Source: an uncultured Paracoccaceae bacterium
GTDB taxonomy: Bacteria > Pseudomonadota > Alphaproteobacteria > Rhodobacterales > Rhodobacteraceae
Direction: 5' to 3'
NCBI GenBank assembly: GCA_947503935.1
Contig: CANNFR010000009.1
Location: 187,501-251,500, forward strand
Length of the DNA stretch: 64,000 bases
Shown here: positions 28,601 through 35,259 of the stretch, one piece after another
Layout: each line of letters begins with the position of its first letter
How positions within the stretch are numbered: the first letter of the stretch is position 1
Position numbers and translations under genes: made by a program
The notes under the pieces: generated by a model
Seen by the model: only the letters and a program-made list of their open reading frames with translations
Told to the model about the DNA's origin: nothing
The model's database searches: none

Positions 28601-30550
28601 CTCGATCGCACTTTCCGAGGCCTGGTTCTGCTGCGTGGCCTTTCCCACGCGCCCCTTGCGGCCGCGCTTTTCGATCGCACGGGCCTGATCGACGCGACCT
28701 TGGTCGTCTTTCGAAAGGGAAACACTGCCCTGTTCGGTCTGAGTCTGCCCGACGTCCGGTTTCAGGTCAGACCCCGGCGCAGGACGCGGTTTGCCGGGCG
28801 AACGGTCATTCGGGCAAATGATTGGCAGACCGATATCGCCGGTAAAGGTGACATTCACTTGCGCGGGCGTCGTCCAACGCACCAAGGCGCCCAGAAGGCT
28901 ACGCGGGTCATCGATATCTGGTTTGCAGATGTGAAAGTTGCCGACATAGGGGTCGGGCAGGGTCGGCGCCCAGGCATAGACGCCGAAATAGACAAGCAGC
29001 GATCCATCATCGATCAACTGTCTGTCTTTCAGGCTACCCTCGGTAAAAACGGCCATCGACCGTGTGGCCCAGACCAGCGCATTGCGTAGCACCAATTGAT
29101 TATCCTGGCTATCACGCGCCACCGCACCAAGGGTCGCCCTGATCCCTCGGTGGTTTGCCTGCAAGAAAACGATGCCCGTGTCTGTCGGTGTCGGCACGGG
29201 TTTCCCGTTGGCCTGCACCGGCCGGTCGAGCACGACGTTTGCCTGACCCGTGGCCAGCAGAGCCTCACCGCGTTCCACGTCGCAGAGGTAGTAGAACAAA
29301 AACGGCTCGGCGTATTTGTGATGCCAAGGCACGCGCTTGCCATCCGTCTGCGGCAGATCCCACAGGCGGTATGTGCTGTCGACAGCTGCGGCCAGCGGGG
29401 CCACGTCAACATCCAGCAGGCCCACGCCGCGATTGGTGATCGCCATCCAGGGATCAAGGGAGTGAAGCCGTTCATCCGGGGCGTACCAGCGCGCCATGAG
29501 GCCCGACAGCGCCATCCAGAAGCCCGGCGCCACCGTCGATGGACCCAGCGCCGCGGGCTGGGCGACCACGACCGGCAACGCCAAGGCCGCGCTTTCGATG
29601 GCTGCCTCGCCCTTGAAATCGGCCAGTTTCGAGGGGATTGCAGACGCATCCATCCGGTCGGGTTCGACCGTGTAGCCCAGGAGCAGCGTCCACAATTGCG
29701 GCACGAAAAGCGAATTGCCGGTCGGTTCGCCAAAGACGAAGTCCTGTCCCCAGGCCCTGGCCGCGCCGCTTTCTCCTTCAACTGTCAGGCCGCCTGGACC
29801 GAACTTGAGTATCAGCTTCGGCAATTTCAGTTGGACATCGGCCTTACATCCGCCTTCCTCTGGAGCAATCTCCTTGGCGGTCAGGACAAGCTCAAGCTCG
29901 GCTTCGACGGGGGCGGCGATCTTGACGCTGCCCTCACCCGTATCCGTCACCTCACGCAGGCGCAGCTTGCCGTCACTGACGGTGATACCGGCATAGGCCC
30001 CGGCAGGCAGCGACTTGTCGATCAGGTCGCCGCGGATCCAGACCGTGCCGGATTGCACATCAAGCGTCAGGTTATCACCGCGCGAGAAGCTGGGCCTGCG
30101 CGCGCTGCTCAGCACGAAAGCCGGGGCGCTTGCCCCCTGTTCCGTCACCTCAAAACGTTTCGCGGCGCGCCAGAAATCGAAAAAGACAGGCCGGTCGTCA
30201 ACGATATAGGGCCCCAGCCGCTCGGCCCCGCCAAGGGCGCTGAGCGGGGTGGCCAGACGGGCCGCGAGAAGATCGTCGCGCTCATCGACGCGGGCGGCCA
30301 TCAGAGGTGGTTTGCTGAGGTCCTTCTTGGACAGTTTGGCGCCCCGTATCCGTTCCCGCGCGGTATCCTCAACCTTCAACGCGGCAAGCCGGTTCGACTT
30401 GCTCAGCAATCGCTTGTCGGGGGCCTTTTCGACGGTGGCGGCAAGAAGGCCCTGGAGGCGCTCAAACTCCTTGCTGTCGGTGATCTTTAGATCGCTGGTC
30501 AGCCGGGCAACATCGTCGATCGCTTTGGATTTGGAATATGATTTCGCCAT
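25685..30550 (-). CDS. giant protein of unknown family, first gene of pair
   Basis: About 1,621 residues from ATG 30550 ('MAKSYSKSKAIDDVARLTSD'), which has GAGGA upstream; the frame stays open 33 codons further to 30649, but that part lacks coding character. No signal peptide. The first about 130 residues are lysine-rich and helical, and the middle is mixed beta with many 'PDTYEITQPDFPTD'-like loops. The last about 250 residues are Gly/Val-rich with alternating hydrophobics ('AAKVYVIVQLDVQFSIASV', 'GFEAYAYLGVGFVFVYDFVT'), like a beta-solenoid or barrel. No known motif found. It is followed after 12 bases by the second giant gene. A charged insert near residue 640-680 ('KRGRKGRVGK') may be a linker. 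Confidence 0.85.
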   Translation of the reverse strand: MAKSYSKSKAIDDVARLTSDLKITDSKEFERLQGLLAATVEKAPDKRLLSKSNRLAALKVEDTARERIRGAKLSKKDLSKPPLMAARVDERDDLLAARLATPLSALGGAERLGPYIVDDRPVFFDFWRAAKRFEVTEQGASAPAFVLSSARRPSFSRGDNLTLDVQSGTVWIRGDLIDKSLPAGAYAGITVSDGKLRLREVTDTGEGSVKIAAPVEAELELVLTAKEIAPEEGGCKADVQLKLPKLILKFGPGGLTVEGESGAARAWGQDFVFGEPTGNSLFVPQLWTLLLGYTVEPDRMDASAIPSKLADFKGEAAIESAALALPVVVAQPAALGPSTVAPGFWMALSGLMARWYAPDERLHSLDPWMAITNRGVGLLDVDVAPLAAAVDSTYRLWDLPQTDGKRVPWHHKYAEPFLFYYLCDVERGEALLATGQANVVLDRPVQANGKPVPTPTDTGIVFLQANHRGIRATLGAVARDSQDNQLVLRNALVWATRSMAVFTEGSLKDRQLIDDGSLLVYFGVYAWAPTLPDPYVGNFHICKPDIDDPRSLLGALVRWTTPAQVNVTFTGDIGLPIICPNDRSPGKPRPAPGSDLKPDVGQTQTEQGSVSLSKDDQGRVDQARAIEKRGRKGRVGKATQQNQASESAIEGELAERLGRTPPVFLLDVSTNQDLLGVALWGSAGRRFDNPTHATAAVAPTASTGFPVRDLDVNSPVEALRLVTLPQVQWEPVRTLDEDQDVLTLGWFPTPLASANDGGATVLGARSQRLSPVIPDDLLARTKEVFDDGTNVTFRTTLPFGIVTVASVNPSGNAGRQPDTYEITQPDFPTDQARGGLQITAKAEGGRDAKGGVSPYFDGRTRQMINGVELDTGDPLGLSVLSSTGDPAGDVETIFNNDMTQNPKVPVTRFDLSGYGGSNFSKWENPFALFAETAKTQFQVTMGRTALEIIKVASVLHPWGIKVTRSVIVERRSGGGVIRRDTGWQATSAGIFDYRYIDTQPNPDVPKVADYAFDAGIFEGLFNIRSIRPAPGIEFSNDGATFVPYYFDADLALDGMSGRTPANGILGWLQTVPSGQPASKQSLRALIEAQGPVGGPIDTWIDFGASKLPFRARRVEVGVVDDVGGPIFAATVRGVPKLPTTGAWSVVQRPLTGVPDGGGEAVPVSETKGVPIIRRYPVKYDPTKDEGYQKPRLEPGAPIGDWRMADPADLLTPATPDNEYCILQSAPTHAFLFPRPHARDSGPARLRSTETPALADIIARSTSKGAFPPPQNAIALPAPMHFDVGTSGTMALSDVVTVVNHPTPLRLAGEDGHGSVLTYEDSTLRLELAADRWDANFNGLTMWSDIAGLPRASGSRMQIHGSTEQRPQVAEIDTLVYEPVEKILSYIPVFGARDMLGPIDLGASNAKHEIKIDIATIQEVPKEGFPIGGGAEIKLLLGAGGSTGFDLASGGVKASGELTAGIKAEIPIVSVGAAKVYVIVQLDVQFSIASVVGVVTEEKLELIAFAGLGVKGNVGGFEAYAYLGVGFVFVYDFVTDTPKFGGLVRFEAGVTIVTSFKVCKVKLLAEFKGVVYKKAEPLPPPEVGTKDKTLCDYTGKVKLQVDIFLIISISATYTVSGTTTLE

Positions 30551-31300
30551 GACATCCTCGCGGAAATGCAGCTTCTGAAAATGGTCCGCATCGCCTGACG
30601 CAGTAACGCGCCGCGTGATGGGTTTGGTAAAACTCTTGATTGCGAACACGGGAAATCATTATGAAATACAAATGGTTGCGCGCTAGGAGCATCAGCATCC
30701 TGGCTTGCCTGGTCTGAGTTGATAGTCGGGCCGCGACGGTCTTCGGTAGACCGCTACAAATACCACGCGCTTTCCCTAAAACCGGCGCGACCCGCGACAC
30801 TGGCATCGAACTCCTGATCGGCAGCAACTTCAGCTTGAAAAGATTTGGTGCTGAAAAGGTCTTTGCTGAAGCTGCTGCCTAACCCTTACCCTGTGTCGAT
30901 GAGTGGACTATTGCCGATCGCTGTGAATGCGGTGTGAAAAAGCCGTGAGTTTCGCGTGAGAAATTAAGAAAATTGGCGTCGCAGCGGCAAAAATCAGACC
31001 TGAACGTGCCACTTTCAGCGAAATTACGGCCAACCAGATGACGCAACGGCATCACGTAGCGTCAATCAGCGAATCGATTCGGGTCAGGCCCGCGCCTGAA
31101 AAACCGGCCAATTCTTGATCACCGTCAATCGATTCTGCCGCTCAGCCCTTAAGAATAAGCCCATCCTGGCGAAAACGCTTCGGAGATCGGGCAGGCGGAC
31201 CAGCCGCCTGCATGCTGCCCTTCGGCATCCGGCCGGGGCATCTTCGCCGGCCTTGTGGGCGACGGTATGCGGCGGGACTGCAGCAAAGGAGGATCAACAG
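30551..31300. other. 750-base spacer with one Fnr-like box
   Basis: The spacer between the giant gene start and the DUF2267 gene. No convincing ORF in any frame. The only signal I trust is TTGAT-N4-GTCAA at 31115-31128. A run of A/T-rich sequence (30640-30670) may hold the promoter of the giant operon, reading leftward. The rest shows no structure. Confidence 0.5.
31115..31128. promoter_or_regulatory. Fnr/FixK-type box upstream of DUF2267 gene
   Basis: TTGAT-cacc-GTCAA matches the consensus TTGAT-N4-ATCAA in 9 of 10 positions. It lies 173 bases before ATG 31301. A second such box with the same right half is found at 44743. The Crp/Fnr-family gene in this window is a candidate reader. Confidence 0.55.
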
Positions 31301-31729
31301 ATGTCAGCGAAAGGTTTGCAGGTAATCGATCACACGGTTCAGCTGACCCATGAATGGATAAACGAATTGGTTGAGCGGCTGGACTGGACCAGCCCGCATG
31401 ATGCCTTGCGGCTGATGCGGGTCACGATGACGACGATCCGCGACCACCTCAGCCACGAGGAGGTCGCGCAGTTTTCGGCCCAGCTGCCGCTTCTGATCCG
31501 TGGCATGTTTTTCGAAGGGTGGCGGCCCAGCACCACGCCGATCCACGAGCGGGACCGCGCCAGTTTCGTCCTTCGGATCGAAACGCTGGTCGGCGATGTG
31601 GCCGAGTATCGCGGACCCGAAGATATCAGCGCCGTTTTCAAGCTGATCAACGCCAGGATTTCCCAAGGCGAGGTCGAGGATGTGCGCGCAAGTCTGCCCG
31701 CAGCGATCCGCGGCCTGTGGCCAGCCTGA
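31301..31729 (+). CDS. DUF2267 family protein
   Basis: 142 residues; a perfect AAGGAGGA site precedes ATG 31301, which is why I reject the upstream in-frame start. 'WINELVERLDWTSPHDALRLMRVTMTTIRDHLSHEEVAQFSAQLPLLIRGMFFEGW' is the characteristic DUF2267 block: helices plus the 'LPxxxRGxxFEGW' motif. Function is unknown; homologues in alpha-proteobacteria often sit among stress and low-oxygen genes, which fits the Fnr-like box upstream. Confidence 0.88.
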   Translation: MSAKGLQVIDHTVQLTHEWINELVERLDWTSPHDALRLMRVTMTTIRDHLSHEEVAQFSAQLPLLIRGMFFEGWRPSTTPIHERDRASFVLRIETLVGDVAEYRGPEDISAVFKLINARISQGEVEDVRASLPAAIRGLWPA

Positions 31730-32049
31730 CGTTAGTCACGCCGGCATGAGGCGTCGGCCTGACGCCCTGGTCAGTTTTGACGGCTTGGCCTGTCTTCGAT
31801 GCCTTACGGTCCGACACGGCGGAATGGCGAGACAGGCGTCTTATCGACTGGAGTCGAGAAGCTCCCGTACGAATCCACGCAACCTGCGGTTTTCTGAATG
31901 ACTAAAAGATTCGCATCTAGCGCGAAAAGGGCGCGCAAATGCCTAAAAAGCGAACTCTCGCCGCTCTTTTGCCCCAAAGCATAAGTATTTGAGTATCTCA
32001 CGCCGTCGTCAGTGGAGGCGTGAAGGTGGTAACGAGGGGTGTGTGTTAA
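31730..32049. other. spacer before the redox cluster
   Basis: 320 bases without an ORF I can support. It must contain the promoter of the cluster beginning at 32050. An A/T-rich stretch at 31895-31960 is the likely promoter area. I found no Fnr-like box here. Confidence 0.4.
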
Positions 32050-32838
32050 ATGGTTATGACGCGCCGTAAAGTGTTGACTGGCGCCATGTCGGGGCTGACG
32101 ACGGCTGCGGCATCCGCGTATCTGGGTCCCGCGCTTGCCCAGGGCCTGAGCGGCGCCGGCGGCTTCGCATACGAAGCGACAGGTCCGGTTCGGAACGGTG
32201 GTGTCTTTCGCGGTACACTGAAATACACCGGTGCACCGATTGAGCCTGTGCAAATGCAGGTCATCAAGGACAACAACATCTGCGGGGAAGGCTACCGAAC
32301 GGTCGTGCCCATGCGTGTGTCCGACAACGGCGCGCTGGCCGATGCGGTTATCCAGATCAGAGGCATTACCGAGGGTAAGCCTTGGGCCCCGATCTTCGAG
32401 AGCGCGAAGATCTACCAGATGAACTGCAGCTTTCAGCCGTTCGTGCAGATCGTGCGGGATTCGGCGGAAGCCGAGATCATCAATTTTGACCCGATCATGC
32501 ACAACGTTCATGCATATGAGGTCTTCAAGGGCGTCCGGCGCTCGATGTTCAACTTCTCGCAGCCGGCCGCCGGTCAGATCGACGTGATCCCCTTGCGGCT
32601 GCGCCGCGGCAACCTCGTCACTATTGATTGCAACGCGCATAACTGGATGGCTGCGTGGATCTATACCTCGCCCAGCCCGTATCTGTCGGTCACCAGCGCC
32701 GACGGCAAATTCGAAATCGCGGACATTCCCGCCGGTGAATACCAGCTTAGCGTCTGGCATCCGGCGCTTGGTGAGAAATTCACTGATTTCGCGATCGGAC
32801 CCAATCAGGTCTTCGATCTTGATCTTGTGATGTCCTAG
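32050..32838 (+). CDS. Tat-exported cupredoxin/carboxypeptidase-regulatory-like protein
   Basis: 262 residues. The N-terminus 'MTRRKVLTGAMSGLTTAAASA' has the twin-arginine pattern with a hydrophobic core, so export folded (Tat) is likely; ATG 32056 is an alternative start. The central domain has 'DPIMHNVHAYEV' and 'IDCNAHNWMAAW', a His/Cys/His/Met-type arrangement like a cupredoxin metal site, followed by a carboxypeptidase-regulatory beta domain ('SADGKFEIADIPAGEYQLSVWHP'). It lies 14 bases before a MauG/peroxidase-like gene and is probably its periplasmic partner. The metal is not proven. Confidence 0.75.
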   Translation: MVMTRRKVLTGAMSGLTTAAASAYLGPALAQGLSGAGGFAYEATGPVRNGGVFRGTLKYTGAPIEPVQMQVIKDNNICGEGYRTVVPMRVSDNGALADAVIQIRGITEGKPWAPIFESAKIYQMNCSFQPFVQIVRDSAEAEIINFDPIMHNVHAYEVFKGVRRSMFNFSQPAAGQIDVIPLRLRRGNLVTIDCNAHNWMAAWIYTSPSPYLSVTSADGKFEIADIPAGEYQLSVWHPALGEKFTDFAIGPNQVFDLDLVMS

Positions 32839-32852
32839 AGGGGAGGCCGACC

Positions 32853-34142
32853 ATGTCGTTTTACAAACTCGTCGCTGTTCTCGCTCTGACGGCGACTGGT
32901 GCCAGCGCGCAGCAATCAACCGATCTCAGCCAGTTCGCACCGCTCAGCACAATCGCGCGACCCGCCGTTGATCCCGCGGTTGCCGAACTGGGTTACATGC
33001 TGTTCTTCGATCCGCGGCTGTCCGGCGATAGCTCGACATCCTGCTCGGAATGCCACGATCCGGCCGCCGGCTGGACCGACGGTTCCGATCTTGCCCGGGG
33101 GTACCCCGGCACCAAGCATTGGCGTAATTCGCAAACCATCGTGAATACCGGCTTGATCGAGTCGGGGCTGCATTGGGATTCGGGCCTCAGCTCACTCTAC
33201 GACCAGGTGCATGACGCCATGGGCGCCGGTTTTGTCGCCAATATCGACATGGTTCTGGCGGAAGAGCGTTTGCGCCAGATCCCGGAATATCGAAACAGAT
33301 TTCAGGCGATCTGGGGACAGGACCCAAGCCGGGATCTGTTTGCCCAGGCGATTGCCGCGTATGAAAGCACGCTGATCTCGGACGACAGCCCATTTGACCG
33401 CTATCTTGCCGGCGACACCGGCGCCATGTCCGCCGAGGCCCTGCGGGGTTTTGAGGTCTTCAGCGGCAAGGGCAATTGCATATCCTGCCATAACGGCCCG
33501 CTTTTCAGCGACGGCGATTTCCACAACATTGCAGTGCCGCCCAATCCGGAATTGGCCGAGGATCCCCTTCGCCAGGTCACGTTCCGCTATGTGATGCGCG
33601 TGCGCGGGCTTGAGAAGGACATCTACGACAATCTCGATCGTGATCCCGGACGGTACCTGTCAACCGGCGACCCCGCCGATCTGGGTGCATTCCGCACAGC
33701 ACCGCTGCGATATCTGACCTACACGGCCCCTTACATGCATAACGGTGTGTTCTTCACACTCGATGAGGTGGTTGAGTTCTACAATATCGGCGGCACACAG
33801 GATGTGTTTGGCACCAAGTCGGCGACGCTGGCACCGCTTGGCCTGACACGGCAGGAAAAACAGGATCTGGTTGCCTTTCTGGAAAGCCTTTCGGGAAGCG
33901 AGATTTTGGCAGAGACACCAAGATTGCCGGATTATGACCTGCTGCCCATGCCGGACCAGACGACGATGATCACGGCCGCGAGACTGCAAGGCGATGATCA
34001 ATCTGGCCGTGCAGACCCGTCCGCTGGATCGCAAGTCGGCATCCTTCCCAACGCGCCCGCCGGCCAACGGATCGAAACGGACCCAAGCGAATCCTCCGGT
34101 CTTGTCCTCATGCCACGCCAATCAGGCGGTACTGGTAATTGA
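32853..34142 (+). CDS. di-haem cytochrome c peroxidase/MauG family protein
   Basis: 429 residues with a signal peptide ('LVAVLALTATGASA'). Two haem c sites, CSECH (64-68) and CISCH (209-213), and the conserved 'TAPYMHNG' segment near 290 place it in the CcpA/MauG superfamily. Such proteins reduce peroxide or carry out oxidative maturation of a partner protein. The C-terminal about 85 residues are an extra low-complexity tail. Adjacent genes encode a cupredoxin-like protein and a di-haem cytochrome, so the three may form one electron route. MauG versus peroxidase function cannot be decided from the sequence. Confidence 0.9.
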   Translation: MSFYKLVAVLALTATGASAQQSTDLSQFAPLSTIARPAVDPAVAELGYMLFFDPRLSGDSSTSCSECHDPAAGWTDGSDLARGYPGTKHWRNSQTIVNTGLIESGLHWDSGLSSLYDQVHDAMGAGFVANIDMVLAEERLRQIPEYRNRFQAIWGQDPSRDLFAQAIAAYESTLISDDSPFDRYLAGDTGAMSAEALRGFEVFSGKGNCISCHNGPLFSDGDFHNIAVPPNPELAEDPLRQVTFRYVMRVRGLEKDIYDNLDRDPGRYLSTGDPADLGAFRTAPLRYLTYTAPYMHNGVFFTLDEVVEFYNIGGTQDVFGTKSATLAPLGLTRQEKQDLVAFLESLSGSEILAETPRLPDYDLLPMPDQTTMITAARLQGDDQSGRADPSAGSQVGILPNAPAGQRIETDPSESSGLVLMPRQSGGTGN

Positions 34143-34345
34143 CGCGATTTGCTTGCCGGTCGGCGGCTTGGTTTGGAACGGTGCGGCCCGGCAAAGGCCG
34201 CACCCCGCCCGGAAGCGGAGTTGTTTGTATGACGGTGAGAACTGACCTGCAGAGCACGCGCGCCGCTTTTGGCGGGCAAGGCGATGATCTCTCAGGGGCA
34301 GGGGGCGGCCGCTTTGGGCTGTCTCGCTGCCCAAGGGTGTAGACC

Positions 34346-35080
34346 ATGCGTTTTGCACCGATTGCCAACGTCCTTTTCGTCGCGCTTGTGGCCGGGAACG
34401 GCCCATCGATGGCCCAGGAGGCGGTCGACCGCGAGTTGTTCTCGTACGGCATGGAACTCTATCTTGAGAATTGCGCTGTCTGCCATGGCGAAAACGGTGA
34501 TGGCAAAGGCCCTCTGGCCAGTGGGTTTGCACCACGCCCGCGCGATTTCACCACTGGTGTGTTCAAGTTCAAGTCTAGCGAGCCTGGCGTATTTCCCGCG
34601 CAGACGGATTTGTTCGACACGATCCTTCATGGCGTAGAGGGCTCATACGGCTCGATGATGCCCCGCTTTGAGCATCTCGACATCGAAGACCTGATCGCGT
34701 TGACCGAGGTTATACGGGTCGCAGCGGGCACACCAAGCTACGGTGATTTGGTTGTCGCCCCGCCCCGCCCCGAACCGGCCGATCTGACGCGCGGCGCGGC
34801 CCTCTATGGCGAGTTGGGATGCGCCGATTGTCATGGCGAGACTGGTGATGGCCGGGGAGTCCTGTCCACCGAACTGACCGACGCCGAAGGTCTGAAGATA
34901 TTGCCGGCCGATTTCCGCACGGGCCAGTTCAAAGGCGGCAGTGATCCTGAAGAAATCTGGATGAGGCTCTATACCGGCATGGAGGGAACGCCCATGCCCA
35001 GCTTCGCTCGAAACGCATCGGGCGAGGACCTTTGGGCGCTGGTCGAATACGTTCTGACGTTCAGCGACGACGGAAGCTAG
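34346..35080 (+). CDS. periplasmic di-haem cytochrome c
   Basis: 244 residues with a signal peptide ('IANVLFVALVAGNGPSMA'). Two class-I type domains each have one haem site, CAVCH (43-47) and CADCH (159-163), with 'GDGKGPL' and 'GDGRGVL' after them and Met ligands probable in 'YGSMMPRFE' and 'GTPMPSFAR'. It likely delivers or takes electrons from the peroxidase-like protein upstream. The 200-base gap upstream has no recognisable gene. Confidence 0.92.
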   Translation: MRFAPIANVLFVALVAGNGPSMAQEAVDRELFSYGMELYLENCAVCHGENGDGKGPLASGFAPRPRDFTTGVFKFKSSEPGVFPAQTDLFDTILHGVEGSYGSMMPRFEHLDIEDLIALTEVIRVAAGTPSYGDLVVAPPRPEPADLTRGAALYGELGCADCHGETGDGRGVLSTELTDAEGLKILPADFRTGQFKGGSDPEEIWMRLYTGMEGTPMPSFARNASGEDLWALVEYVLTFSDDGS

Positions 35081-35082
35081 CC

Positions 35083-35259
35083 ATGACAAAGATCCAAGCT
35101 GTTCCTCTGGCTTCCCCCCAACGCCTCCGCGCGGATATGTGCAGTCTGCGTGCATACAAAGACCGCCCGGGATTTCTCCGTCGCTCTTCCCATCAGATGC
35201 TCAGCGTAACCGAGGCCCGTCAGAAAGCCCGGTACAAAGATGGTAAAGGTGTGATGTGA
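35083..35259 (+). CDS. possible small coupling ORF
   Basis: 58 codons from ATG 35083. Its TGA (35257-35259) overlaps the ATG of the next gene (35259) as TGATG, a common coupling arrangement. The start follows the cytochrome stop by two bases. The predicted peptide is basic and shows no family resemblance. It may be a real short gene, or the true 5' region of the next one. Confidence 0.3.
   Translation: MTKIQAVPLASPQRLRADMCSLRAYKDRPGFLRRSSHQMLSVTEARQKARYKDGKGVM

Noticed and set aside
29096-30490. 464-codon plus-strand ORF opposite the first giant gene
   Set aside because: Antisense frame; no ribosome-binding site and no recognisable motif.
31804-32919. 371-codon minus-strand ORF
   Set aside because: It runs antisense to the Tat-exported protein gene and has no family-like segment.
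34143-34345. Small ORFs between the peroxidase-like and cytochrome genes
   Set aside because: No ribosome-binding site or coding character; treated as spacer.
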